Positions 7,938 to 16,230 of a DNA stretch of 64,000 nt are shown here, in pieces (the first letter of the stretch is position 1; the number at the start of each line of letters is the position of its first letter). Source of the DNA: an uncultured Lachnospiraceae bacterium (GTDB lineage Bacteria; Bacillota; Clostridia; Lachnospirales; Lachnospiraceae); NCBI GenBank assembly GCA_947173495.1, contig CAMWFQ010000002.1, positions 1 to 64,000 on the forward strand. Reading direction: 5' to 3'. The position numbers were made by a program, and so were the translations under genes. The notes beneath the pieces are model-generated. The model was not told the origin of the DNA. It did not search any database and saw only the letters and a list, made by a program, of their open reading frames with translations.

Positions 7938-9191
7938 TCAAAATTCCAAGCTGTCCGAATTCAAAAGAAAATACTTCATTCCCATGATGACAAATCCTTC
8001 TTCATTTCTCCAGGGTTTTGCCGTTCCACCTACAATCACTATTTTCTTAAAGGAATCCGGAATATTACGCAGAGAATGAAATTCCTGCGACTGCTTTTCC
8101 TTTGATGCCATATCATAGGTCACCTGAATATAATATCTCTGGCTTCCCTGGTTCACAACAAAATCAACCTCAAGCTGCCTGCGTACGCGTTTTCCTTCCT
8201 GATCTTTTCCATACATATCAATAATGCCTGTATCAACATGATATCCGCGAATCAGCAATTCGTTATAAACGATATTCTCCATAATATGGGTCGGCTCCTG
8301 CTGCCGAAAATTCAATCTTGCATTTCTGAGACCCACATCAGTAAAATAATACTTTAACTTCGCACCAACATATTTTCTTCTTTTAATATCATAACGATTG
8401 GATTTTGAAATCAGGAACGCTTCCTCAAGATAATTAATATGTTTGGATATTGTTTTATTCGTATAGCTAATCTGGCGTTCACTTGCAAAGGTATTCGAAA
8501 TCCGGGTTGGATTTGTCGGAGCCCCGATGGCAGATGCCAGAATATCAACCAGCGTATTCAAATCGTCCATACTTTGAATACCATTTCTTTCCACAACATC
8601 CTTCAGGTATACGTTTGTGAAAATATTTTTCAAATATTCTGCCTTCTGGCGTTCCGTCTGAAATCCGGCAACCTGCGGCAGTCCTCCATAAATCATATAA
8701 TCGTTCCATGCATCCTCATATTCTCCATCATAAACAGAATAGAATTCTGCAAAAGAAAGAGGATAAATTCTGATTTCATCTCCCCTTCCCCGAAACTCTG
8801 TTACAATGTCACTGGACAGAAATCTGGAATTGCTGCCTGTCACATAGATGTCAATATTACTGATACGGAGCAGGCTGTTCAGTACCTCTTCAAATCGAGG
8901 CATAAATTGTATTTCATCTAAAAGCAGATAATATCTTTCATCGTCTTTTACTGCAGTTTTCACGTGCTGATAACATATTTTTGGATCTCGTAATTCTTCA
9001 TTTGCAATACCATCCAGCGCAATCTCAATGACATGGTCTTCATCTACGCCATTTTTCAGTAAGTATTTTTTAAATATTTGAAAAAGTAAAAATGATTTTC
9101 CACATCTTCGTATGCCTGTAATCACCTTTATCATTCCATTATCTTTTCTCAGAATAAGCTGCTGAAGGTAACCATTTCTTTCAATTTCCAT
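7938..9191 (-). CDS. AAA_14/DUF4143 ATPase, paralogue 1
   Basis: A 417-residue protein: Walker A GIRRCGKS at 26-33, Walker B LLLDEIQ near 89-95, sensor-like YVTGSNS, a winged-helix region near 220-265 (NPTRISNTF...TNKTISKHINYLEEAFLI), then a C-terminal DUF4143 part with LEVDFV...YYIQV, as in restriction-endonuclease-like folds. The start at ATG 9191 follows AAGGAG. It is 60-plus percent similar by eye to paralogue 2, with nearly identical stretches (TDVGLRNARLNFRQQE). Biological role of the family is not established. The promoter (TTGAAA-17-TAGAAT) is bracketed by two copies of a 35-bp palindromic site. It is cytoplasmic. Confidence 0.85.
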   Translation of the reverse strand: MEIERNGYLQQLILRKDNGMIKVITGIRRCGKSFLLFQIFKKYLLKNGVDEDHVIEIALDGIANEELRDPKICYQHVKTAVKDDERYYLLLDEIQFMPRFEEVLNSLLRISNIDIYVTGSNSRFLSSDIVTEFRGRGDEIRIYPLSFAEFYSVYDGEYEDAWNDYMIYGGLPQVAGFQTERQKAEYLKNIFTNVYLKDVVERNGIQSMDDLNTLVDILASAIGAPTNPTRISNTFASERQISYTNKTISKHINYLEEAFLISKSNRYDIKRRKYVGAKLKYYFTDVGLRNARLNFRQQEPTHIMENIVYNELLIRGYHVDTGIIDMYGKDQEGKRVRRQLEVDFVVNQGSQRYYIQVTYDMASKEKQSQEFHSLRNIPDSFKKIVIVGGTAKPWRNEEGFVIMGMKYFLLNSDSLEF

Positions 9192-9201
9192 TCTGCTACT
9201 C

Positions 9202-9312
9202 CTTGTTTTTGTGCAAATACACACTTTTAAGTAATCTTATTCTACTATAAGCAGAATCTTATTTCAATATGTCATTCCTATTTTTTGTGTATTTACACAA
9301 TTTTATGTAATC
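9202..9312 (-). promoter_or_regulatory. Promoter with two flanking 35-bp operator copies (ATPase 1)
   Basis: Minus-strand sites at 9312-9278 and 9236-9202 are 28/35 identical and offset by 76 bases. Each contains a TTGTGTA..TACACAA type palindrome (perfect TTGTGTATTTACACAA at 9285-9300; TGTGTATTTGCACA in the other). Between them lies TTGAAA-17-TAGAAT. The downstream copy overlaps the ribosome binding site region. The layout suggests looping or cooperative repression by a dimeric winged-helix protein, possibly the ATPase itself. Confidence 0.6.
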
Positions 9313-9342
9313 AAGAAGTAAAACGGGAAATCGGAGCAATCG

Positions 9343-9384
9343 TGTCAATCGAATGACCCGATTGTGACCTGATTTGACCCGATA
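9343..9384. repeat. Four helically phased TGACCYGATT repeats
   Basis: Three copies of TGACC(C/T)GAT(T/A) begin at 9354, 9365 and 9375, and a weaker one (TGTCAATCGA) at 9343, a spacing of 10-11 bases, one helical turn. They lie between ATPase 1 and ATPase 2. A binding array for an unknown regulator is likely. Confidence 0.5.
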
Positions 9385-9392
9385 TTTTCATT

Positions 9393-9415
9393 GTGTTATG
9401 TTCTTTGCGCACCAT
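9393..9415. repeat. 23-bp direct repeat, copy 1
   Basis: The sequence GTGTTATGTTCTTTGCGCAC plus CAT is identical to 10920-10942. The two copies bracket ATPase 2 and the sirtuin fragment, as if a block of about 1.5 kb had been inserted or duplicated by recombination. Confidence 0.7.
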
Positions 9416-9421
9416 GTTGAT

Positions 9422-10675
9422 TTACAATTCCAGACTATTGGGATTCAAAAGGAAGTCCATGATTCCTATCACAACAATTCCTTCCTCATTCCGCCATAAT
9501 TTGATTCTGTCCTTAACTACAATGATTTTTTTGAAAGAATCGCCAATATGCACCAACGATTTCTTTTCCTGATTCATTTTTTCGCTATCCGGAATCGCAA
9601 ATGCAGACTGGATATAATATCTTTGGCTTCCGCGGTTGCAGACAAAATCCACTTCCAGCCGTTTGCGTACAAGCTTCCCTTTTCCATCGCGTTCAGAATG
9701 TTCTACAATACCGACATCGACATGGAAACCTCTGACCAGTAATTCGTTGTAGATGATGTTCTCCATAATATGCTTTTCTTCCTGTTGTCTGAAATTAAGC
9801 CTGGCATTGCGCAGCCCTACATCCGTAAAATAATATTTAAAGGGGAAAGCAATATACTTTTTCCCTTTAATATTGTACCGTTCTGCTTTGCTGATAAAAA
9901 AGGCATCCTCCAGATAACTGATATAAAGACCGATAGTTTTATCGCTGACACCTATTCCATTGCTGCTGAAAGTATTTGCCAGTTTTGTCGGATTCGTCAG
10001 AGATCCCACCGCCGATGCAAGGACACCCACCAGATCTGCCATGACATTGTCTCCACGCAGCTTGTTACGTTCTTCGATATCCTTTAGATACAGCTCGCTG
10101 CACAAGTCAGTCAGATATTTTGCCTTTAATTCCTCCGTTTTCCTACTGAGTATCAGCGGCAGCCCTCCATATGTGTAATAATCCAGCCATGCATCATATT
10201 TATCCCCGGAATATGCCGAAACATATTCCGAAAAGGACAGCGGATATACCCGGACTTCGTCACCACGCCCACGAAATTCTGTCAGCACATCAGAAGAAAG
10301 AAATTTTGAATTACTTCCTGTTACATAAATATCCAGATTCTCCTTTCGGTTTAAACCGTTGAGTACTGACTCAAATCCTTTACACATCTGGACTTCATCC
10401 AAAAAGACATACCACATGCTCTCATCAGTTATATGCTTTTTCACATAACTGTTTAACTGTTTGCTGTCACGCAAGTCTTCATAATCCTCGTCATCTAACG
10501 GAATCATGATAATCCTGGATGCATCTACGCCGGAATCCAACAGATATTGATAATATAGCTTGAACAGAAGATAAGATTTTCCACATCTCCTAATACCGGT
10601 AACTACCTTGATCAAGCCATTTTCGCGACGCTCAATCAGCCTCTTTAAATATATTTCCCGCTTAATAACTACCAT
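9422..10675 (-). CDS. AAA_14/DUF4143 ATPase, paralogue 2
   Basis: A 417-residue protein with the same plan as its neighbour: Walker A GIRRCGKS, Walker B YVFLDEVQ, sensor YVTGSNS, winged helix near 225-265 (NPTKLANTF...SDKTIGLYISYLEDAFFI), and C-terminal LEVDFVCNRGSQRYYIQ. The start at 10675 follows AAGGAGAGAAA. The putative recognition helix (SDKTIGLYISYL) differs clearly from paralogues 1 and 3, and so does the palindrome in front of the gene (TTACTTCG/CGAAGTAA). It lies between two copies of a 23-bp direct repeat. Function unknown; ATP binding is certain from motifs. Confidence 0.85.
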   Translation of the reverse strand: MVVIKREIYLKRLIERRENGLIKVVTGIRRCGKSYLLFKLYYQYLLDSGVDASRIIMIPLDDEDYEDLRDSKQLNSYVKKHITDESMWYVFLDEVQMCKGFESVLNGLNRKENLDIYVTGSNSKFLSSDVLTEFRGRGDEVRVYPLSFSEYVSAYSGDKYDAWLDYYTYGGLPLILSRKTEELKAKYLTDLCSELYLKDIEERNKLRGDNVMADLVGVLASAVGSLTNPTKLANTFSSNGIGVSDKTIGLYISYLEDAFFISKAERYNIKGKKYIAFPFKYYFTDVGLRNARLNFRQQEEKHIMENIIYNELLVRGFHVDVGIVEHSERDGKGKLVRKRLEVDFVCNRGSQRYYIQSAFAIPDSEKMNQEKKSLVHIGDSFKKIIVVKDRIKLWRNEEGIVVIGIMDFLLNPNSLEL

Positions 10676-10684
10676 TTTCTCTCC

Positions 10685-10726
10685 TTACTTCGAAATTCTG
10701 TAAAATGTTGCATTTTCCCGAAGTAA
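10685..10726 (-). promoter_or_regulatory. Nested palindromes before ATPase 2
   Basis: Outer arms TTACTTCG (10685-10692) and CGAAGTAA (10719-10726) enclose AAAATG/CATTTT (10702-10707, 10711-10716). The downstream arm overlaps the ribosome binding site. Likely operator; no second copy was found upstream, where sequence is interrupted by the sirtuin fragment. Confidence 0.5.
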
Positions 10727-10759
10727 AGCTTTGGCTAATCAAAAGCCGGATTCATTGCC

Positions 10760-10942
10760 TTATAAGCACTTAAGCACCTCCCCGATATCCCCGTCAATAC
10801 AGATTGACTGCCGTTGAATTTCTGTCGGGCAAGCTGCCTCGCTATAATTGATGCAGGCATAAACAGCTTCCCTGTTTTTCGCCGTCATCTGCCAGAAAGG
10901 GTACTTGATGATTCCCGGGGTGTTATGTTCTTTGCGCACCAT
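10760..10942 (-). pseudogene. C-terminal fragment of a second class M sirtuin
   Basis: The peptide NTPGIIKYPFWQMTAKNREA through SICIDGDIGEVL aligns with the last about 55 residues of the full sirtuin at 12342-13208 (NTPGIVKFSFWKMTEGNPKA, SICINADIGKVL). It covers only the end of the Rossmann fold. The first codons (MVRKEHN) are the 23-bp direct repeat that also occurs at 9393, so the fragment is joined to foreign sequence exactly there. Confidence 0.7.
10920..10942. repeat. 23-bp direct repeat, copy 2
   Basis: Identical to 9393-9415; it forms the truncated edge of the sirtuin fragment. Confidence 0.7.
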
Positions 10943-10968
10943 ACTTTGAAATTATCTTTACTATATGC

Positions 10969-12165
10969 TTACTTCTCCAGAAGCCATTCCGCAATATCGC
11001 AGACTTCAATACCTTCATATGTGTATTTCGGATGTTTTGTTCTGGCAATTACTTTTTTAGGATACGCATCCCGTATGCTTAAAAGCGGTGCAACTTCCCG
11101 TTTAAAGGTATCTTCGCCGACAATATTGTCACTGACCTGAATATATATTTTCTCACTTCCACGCTGTGCCACAAAATCAATTTCTTTTTGATACAGTTTT
11201 CCCACATAGACATCAAAGCCTCTTCGAAGAAGTTCCATGCAGACAATATTTTCATATATCCGTCCATAGTCCATGTTCCTGCTGCCCAAAACCGCATAGC
11301 GGATACCTGTGTCGCACAGATAAAACTTATCCAGAGACTCCAGATACTTCCTCCCCCGGATATCGTATCTCTTAATGTCATAAAAGACAAACGCATTGCA
11401 CAGATATTTGATATACTTTCCAACTGTCATATGGTTGGTGGCAATCTTGTTTTCGGACAGGATATTGCTCACCTTATTGGGAGAAGTCAGATTACTGACA
11501 TTATCCATCAGAAATTCACTGAGCCGCTGCAGCACCATAGTATCGGGAAGATGATACTTCTGTACAAGATCCCTGGTCACGATTGTTTCGTAAACCTCTT
11601 TTATATAATTTATTCTGTCTGTCTCGGTTCGATATACATAAGACCCCGCCAGTCCGCCGTTCAAGGAATAATCTTCAAAAAGCCGTTCTCTGTCTTTGAT
11701 GTCATTATAATATTCACAATATTCCTCAAAGCTGAAAGGAAATACCGGAATCTCGATATATCGACCGGTAAAAAGCGTCGCCAGATCCGCACTTAACAAA
11801 AATGCGTTTGAACCGGTAAGATAAATGTCATACTTTCTTTTTGCATACAGACTGTTGACGGCCAGCTCAAATCCGGGACACATCTGCACCTCATCCACAA
11901 AGACATAATTTGCCTTTCCTGCCTGATACCGCTCCTCCACATAATGATGAAGCGCATGATACTCTTTGATTTCCTCAAATGCCAAATCCATGTAATCCAC
12001 ATAAATAATATTAGCATCGTTAAAATGATTCCGTAGATATTCTACATAAGCCTGCATCAACTGAGATTTCCCGGAACGCCTGATTCCTGTAATGATTTTT
12101 ATGTCCGGGGTATCCTTCAAATTAATCATTCTGTCCAGATATTGTTTTCTCAAAATTGTCTTCAT
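10969..12165 (-). CDS. AAA_14/DUF4143 ATPase, paralogue 3
   Basis: A 398-residue protein: Walker A GIRRSGKS, Walker B YVFVDEVQ, YLTGSNA sensor, winged helix (NKVSNIL...NHMTVGKYIKYLCNAFVF) and a C-terminal EIDFV...YIQVSDN nuclease-like part. I use ATG 12165, seven bases after GGGGA; a TTG six codons upstream is less likely. It is more distant from paralogues 1 and 2 than they are from each other. The promoter (TTGTAT-18-TATAAT) is flanked by two TTTCAAAA-N17-TTTTGAAAG dyads. It is downstream of the sirtuin/macrodomain pair in the same direction but has its own promoter. Confidence 0.85.
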   Translation of the reverse strand: MKTILRKQYLDRMINLKDTPDIKIITGIRRSGKSQLMQAYVEYLRNHFNDANIIYVDYMDLAFEEIKEYHALHHYVEERYQAGKANYVFVDEVQMCPGFELAVNSLYAKRKYDIYLTGSNAFLLSADLATLFTGRYIEIPVFPFSFEEYCEYYNDIKDRERLFEDYSLNGGLAGSYVYRTETDRINYIKEVYETIVTRDLVQKYHLPDTMVLQRLSEFLMDNVSNLTSPNKVSNILSENKIATNHMTVGKYIKYLCNAFVFYDIKRYDIRGRKYLESLDKFYLCDTGIRYAVLGSRNMDYGRIYENIVCMELLRRGFDVYVGKLYQKEIDFVAQRGSEKIYIQVSDNIVGEDTFKREVAPLLSIRDAYPKKVIARTKHPKYTYEGIEVCDIAEWLLEK

Positions 12166-12176
12166 ATATTTCCCCG

Positions 12177-12285
12177 CTTTCAAAAATATAATTTTTTTAT
12201 TCTTTTGAAATCATTATATCCTGTATGACGTAAAAAATACAATGACTTTCCTTTCAAAACACAAATTATTTTCACTTTTTGAAAG
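12177..12285 (-). promoter_or_regulatory. Promoter with two flanking dyads (ATPase 3)
   Basis: Dyads CTTTCAAAA/TTTTGAAAG occupy 12251-12285 and 12177-12210, each with a 17-base spacer, about 75 bases apart. A TTGTAT-18-TATAAT promoter lies between them and the downstream dyad reaches the ribosome binding site. The geometry is the same as at ATPase 1, but the sequence is different. Confidence 0.6.
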
Positions 12286-12341
12286 TGTCTTCGAAACAAA
12301 TGATGATATTACAAATGAACAAAGTAACTGGCTCTGTTGTC

Positions 12342-13208
12342 TTATAATTGTTCGAGTACCTTCCCAATATCTGCATTGATACAGATGGAGCGGTCTCTGA
12401 TTTCCGTTGGTGCGCCGGCTTCCCCTAAATTGACACAGGCATAGACTGCCTTTGGATTCCCCTCTGTCATCTTCCAGAAAGAAAATTTCACTATGCCCGG
12501 GGTGTTATAACCTACGCCAAGTTCCAAAAACAGGATTCTTTGATTTTTCCTTGTCCGCAGGAAATTCTCGTACCGCCCCGCTGCCAGATGCCAGCCTTCG
12601 TCCTCCACAAATTTATCATCCGAACGCAGGTTCATGGTAAGAGGCTTGCCGCAGTGTGGGCATACCGGCAATAATTCTGTCGGGATCCGCATATCCGTCT
12701 GCCGCTCCAGCATCTGACGAATAACAGTCTCATTTTCAAAAGTCTCCGTGCAGCAGGGTTCGCTGCATTGAAACAGCCCGTAATCACCCTGTGTGTAAAA
12801 CAGCCTCTTTTTGTCAAATCCCGCCTTTTGAAAGCAGTGATCCACATTGGTTGTAATCACAAAATAGTCTTTGTGTTTTACCAGATCCAAAAGCGCCTGA
12901 TAGACCGGCTTCGGTGTGTCCATATAACGATTGATATAGATATAACGGCTCCAATATGCCCAATGCTCTTCCGGTGTCTCATATGGATAAAAACCGCCGG
13001 AATACATATCATGAAAGCCGTATTTTTGCTCAAAGTCTGAAAAATACTTTTCAAATCTCTCTCTGGTATAAACAAATCCGGCGGAAGTAGAAAGACCTGC
13101 GCCTGCTCCGATTACAACGGTATCGGCAGATTGGAATGCTTCTTTCAGGCGGTTAATCTGCCCGGAGCAGTTTTTTGTAGATTTCGTAATCGACATCCCT
13201 GAAAACAT
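12342..13208 (-). CDS. Class M sirtuin (SirTM), NAD+-dependent ADP-ribosyltransferase
   Basis: A 288-residue Sir2-fold protein. NAD motif GAGAGLSTSAGF at 34-45, TTNVDH at 119-124, and YTQGDYG with Gln140 where deacetylase sirtuins carry the catalytic His. Zinc ligands are probably C148, C152 or C153, C183 and C186. These are features of macrodomain-linked SirTM enzymes, which ADP-ribosylate a lipoylated GcvH-like protein in staphylococci and streptococci (established for those). The start at 13208 (GAGGTG site) lies inside the end of the macrodomain gene, so the two are translationally coupled. No GcvH-L or lipoate ligase gene is in this window, so its target here is open. Confidence 0.85.
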   Translation of the reverse strand: MFSGMSITKSTKNCSGQINRLKEAFQSADTVVIGAGAGLSTSAGFVYTRERFEKYFSDFEQKYGFHDMYSGGFYPYETPEEHWAYWSRYIYINRYMDTPKPVYQALLDLVKHKDYFVITTNVDHCFQKAGFDKKRLFYTQGDYGLFQCSEPCCTETFENETVIRQMLERQTDMRIPTELLPVCPHCGKPLTMNLRSDDKFVEDEGWHLAAGRYENFLRTRKNQRILFLELGVGYNTPGIVKFSFWKMTEGNPKAVYACVNLGEAGAPTEIRDRSICINADIGKVLEQL

Positions 13209-13932
13209 TAAATATCACCTCAATTTCACTTTTTGTCTGCCTTCTGTATTCTTTGACTGTCTGTACTGCAATCTCCGCCGCCTTATCATTTGGAAAATGA
13301 AACTCACCCGTGGATATACAGCAGAAAGCAATGCTTCTGACTGAATTTTGCTCCGCAAGCGTAAGACAGGAACGATAACAGGAGGCAAGCAGCGTCTTGT
13401 CACTTTCTGTCAGCCTGCCCTGAACAATCGGGCCAACCGTGTGTAGGATATATTTACATGGCAGGTTAAACGCCGGTGTAATCTTCGCCTGTCCTGTTTC
13501 TTCTTCATGTCCCTGTTTCTCCATAATATCTGCACAGGCAAGCCGAAGCTGAACGCCTGCAAAGGTATGAATGGCATTATCAATGCACCCATGACAGGGA
13601 TGGAAACAGCCGAGAAGCTGTGAGTTTGCAGCATTGACAACCGCATCGCACCCAAGCGTTGTAATATCCCCCTGCCAAAGATAGAGCTTATCCCTTTCAG
13701 GCATCAAATCTTCCAGCAGCGTAATCCCTTTCCGCATGGTTTCCTCCTGCAAATACTCGTCCTGTACCTGCAGAAATTTCTCTGATACAGGCTCCGGCAT
13801 ACGGATGTTAAAAAGCGAACGCAGAAGTCTCTTTTGCCCGCCGGCGTTCTCCGGAATCTGTATATCCGCATATTGGGACCGCTCCCGGAGCAATTCTTTG
13901 ATTAGAAAAATTCTTCTTTCTGTTTGATTCAT
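13153..13932 (-). CDS. Zn-dependent macrodomain ADP-ribosyl hydrolase
   Basis: A 259-residue protein; start ATG 13932 after AAGGAGG. Residues 1-75 are the helical extension typical of Zn-macrodomains; the macrodomain follows with the ADP-ribose motif VVNAANS at 98-104, zinc-binding stretch GCFHPCHGCIDNAIH at 109-122 (His/Cys ligands), TVGPIV, and the loop STGEFHFP near 208. Such proteins remove ADP-ribose put on by the linked sirtuin. The gene is first in a two-gene operon, with a 56-base overlap into the sirtuin gene. Complete in length and motifs. Confidence 0.88.
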   Translation of the reverse strand: MNQTERRIFLIKELLRERSQYADIQIPENAGGQKRLLRSLFNIRMPEPVSEKFLQVQDEYLQEETMRKGITLLEDLMPERDKLYLWQGDITTLGCDAVVNAANSQLLGCFHPCHGCIDNAIHTFAGVQLRLACADIMEKQGHEEETGQAKITPAFNLPCKYILHTVGPIVQGRLTESDKTLLASCYRSCLTLAEQNSVRSIAFCCISTGEFHFPNDKAAEIAVQTVKEYRRQTKSEIEVIFNVFRDVDYEIYKKLLRAD

Positions 13933-14278
13933 TTGCCGCCTCCTTTCCAAACAAACTGCCTTGACAGGGCAGTTTTCATAACAGTTTCCTGCCCTCTGTA
14001 TCTCATATTTTACTGATTTTTTTACATTCCGCCAGTACGCACTTTTTTATTACCTGGTCACTTTTTTGTGACCTTTGGGTCGTCGCAGGACTCTTTCAGA
14101 AATGTCATATACTAAATTTATTGAAAAACATTGAATGCTGCAATATAATAGGAATGTAACATTCAAATATGATGTAATGAGCGTTAGCGAGAAGAATGTG
14201 CTCGCACATTCGGCGAGCGGCGAATGGTGATCATGAATCGCAGATTCATGATATAATATATATGGGAAGAGGATTCAT
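13933..14278. other. Divergent intergenic region with hairpins
   Basis: About 345 bases between the macrodomain gene and an HxlR gene. It contains GAATGTGC-tc-GCACATTC (14194-14211) and a perfect ATCATGAATC-gca-GATTCATGAT (14230-14252) just before the HxlR start. The second may be the HxlR operator. The GAGCGTTAGCGAG/GGCGAGCGG flanks look like a repetitive extragenic element. No gene seen. Confidence 0.5.
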
Positions 14279-14608
14279 ATGCTGACGAAAGATGAAATGC
14301 CGGCCTGCCCTGTAGCAACAACCGTACAAATGATAGGAAGTAAATGGAAACTGCTTATTATGCGTAATCTTCTTGTCCGCCCGTGGCGATTTAATGAATT
14401 GAAGAAAGATCTGGAAGGCATCAGTCAAAAGGTATTGACTGACAGCCTTCGCTCTATGGAGGACGACGGTATTGTCATTCGCACCGTATATCCCGAAGTT
14501 CCGCCCAGGGTCGAATACTCATTAAGCGAACTCGGCGAATCCATGCGTCCGATAATGGCTTCTATGGAACAATGGGGGCTGGCATATCAAAAAGCTACTC
14601 ATAAATAA
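14279..14608 (+). CDS. HxlR-family transcriptional regulator
   Basis: A 109-residue winged-helix protein with the family opening CPVATTVQMIGSKWKLLIMR (conserved Cys11), the FNELKKDLEGISQKVLTDSLR recognition region and the wing PPRVEYSLSELGES. The start follows AAGAGGATTCAT. Its 3' end overlaps the converging glycosidase gene by 14 bases. A perfect 10-bp inverted repeat lies about 27-50 bases upstream of the start and may be its own operator. A Cys-sensing mode is known for some HxlR members; here it is inference. Confidence 0.88.
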   Translation: MLTKDEMPACPVATTVQMIGSKWKLLIMRNLLVRPWRFNELKKDLEGISQKVLTDSLRSMEDDGIVIRTVYPEVPPRVEYSLSELGESMRPIMASMEQWGLAYQKATHK

Positions 14609-16091
14609 CCTTTTTCATTCGAATCGCCATATACTGTTTCTCCGGCATATCGATCTTAATGCTTCCTGAATACACCCCCGGCAGCTTCCGGATTGTCATA
14701 TTCCACGTATCAATCAACTCAATTTCATAAGAATATCCCTCCGTCAATTCATATGTCCGGAAAGCAGGCTTAAAAAAGCCGAAATAATACAGGAAATAGG
14801 ATTTATCTGCTTTGCATAAACACGGAACATCCCAGTTGGCCTCCTGAATATCCGGTGTAACCTTTAATGGAGAAACATCTTCTGGTGTGTCTGCCATAAT
14901 CTCCTTTAAAAAAGCAATTCGTTCAGGACAGGTACCATACAGTTTTCCGCCATGAGACCACCAGATCTGCTCATGCTGCACATAAACTTCGCCGTGAGAA
15001 AGATATCCGCCCCGTATACAGCCTTCCCAAAATCTCCGCGTCAGCTCCTCGCCCGTTATATTCCCCCATCCAAAATTGATATTACCCTCATAAGCACATT
15101 CATCCACCACAATCGGCTTATGATAAATCCCGCGCCATTCGCTGACCGCTTCTGCAGTCTTGTATACATCAATACGCTGTATGCTTACATGAGTGATCCA
15201 CGGACGTGTGTGATCATATAATTTCACACAATTATGAATAGATCTCAGATGCCCGTAGGAATCTCTTCTCATAACAAGGCGGGCATACAACTCCCAGTCT
15301 TCCACAGATTTCCACGGAAGCAGGTCAAACTCATTTGCCATAGACCACCACACATTTTTAAAATGACACAAGCGGTCTACTGCATATTTCAAATAGAACA
15401 TATCTGTTTCCCGATCCATTTTGGAGAATCCCCACTTATCATAGGGGTGAAGCAAAATCACATCCGCTTCTATCCCCAGTTCATCTAAACGGCTGATACA
15501 CTTTTCCAGCTTATCCCAAAATTCCGGATAAAAACGCGACAGATCAAATCCATCTTCTTCATTCCCCTCGAACGCATAACAGGGAGGATTTACCGTATTA
15601 TAAGTATAAAATTTAGGGAAAATACACATCCTCACTTTATTAAAACAGGAATTCTTTAATGTTTCCAGCGTCTGCTCCTGAATCGCCTCCGGCTGGTTGA
15701 TCCATGCATAGCAGGTAGTGCCGAAAGGCTGGAATCTTGTACCATCCTCATACGAAAAATGATAGTTGTCCTCTTCAGAAGAAATACTTCGCGGGCGAAT
15801 CTCACTCTTTAATAATACCCGTCCATGATTCCCCTCTTTTGCCGGCATGCAGTCACACACCAGTTCCATCTTATCAAGCGCAGGATCGTTAGACCTTGTA
15901 ACTGCAGTCCATTTCCCCGGTTTTGCAGGCATAAAGCGAACTTTATAGTTTCCATTTCCACAATAAAACCCGTTTACTTCTATCTTCTCGGAATCATTCA
16001 TGAAATCTGCTTTCAGCCAGATATCTTTATATGGATTTCCCTGATCCGTTCCGGTTAAATCAGCTTCAAAAATTCTAAATTGCTCTGTCAT
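14595..16091 (-). CDS. Glycoside hydrolase, DUF5060-DUF4038-DUF5605 architecture
   Basis: A 498-residue cytoplasmic protein (no signal peptide). Residues 1-90 are a beta-sandwich DUF5060-like domain; 100-410 form a TIM barrel (DUF4038) with WSMANEFD carrying the likely acid/base Glu and IVVDECAYEG the likely nucleophile Glu; a C-terminal beta domain follows. Related enzymes act on pectic or apiose-type side chains, but the substrate cannot be read from sequence. It has no sugar transporter next to it, so it stands alone. Complete length. Confidence 0.8.
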   Translation of the reverse strand: MTEQFRIFEADLTGTDQGNPYKDIWLKADFMNDSEKIEVNGFYCGNGNYKVRFMPAKPGKWTAVTRSNDPALDKMELVCDCMPAKEGNHGRVLLKSEIRPRSISSEEDNYHFSYEDGTRFQPFGTTCYAWINQPEAIQEQTLETLKNSCFNKVRMCIFPKFYTYNTVNPPCYAFEGNEEDGFDLSRFYPEFWDKLEKCISRLDELGIEADVILLHPYDKWGFSKMDRETDMFYLKYAVDRLCHFKNVWWSMANEFDLLPWKSVEDWELYARLVMRRDSYGHLRSIHNCVKLYDHTRPWITHVSIQRIDVYKTAEAVSEWRGIYHKPIVVDECAYEGNINFGWGNITGEELTRRFWEGCIRGGYLSHGEVYVQHEQIWWSHGGKLYGTCPERIAFLKEIMADTPEDVSPLKVTPDIQEANWDVPCLCKADKSYFLYYFGFFKPAFRTYELTEGYSYEIELIDTWNMTIRKLPGVYSGSIKIDMPEKQYMAIRMKKVIYE

Positions 16092-16230
16092 TCTTCTCTC
16101 CTTATATTTTTTACTATTCTCAGATTGTATTTATGAGACTGCTGATCTCTCATAAAATATCTTATTGCAAAATATGAACTATGTCAAAAGAATGCTGCAG
16201 GAACCTGGCCCGGAACTTTAAAAGATATTT

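Noticed and set aside
9354-9384. CRISPR-like repeats
   Set aside because: Units are only 10-11 bp with no spacers; the p array is better described as phased binding sites.
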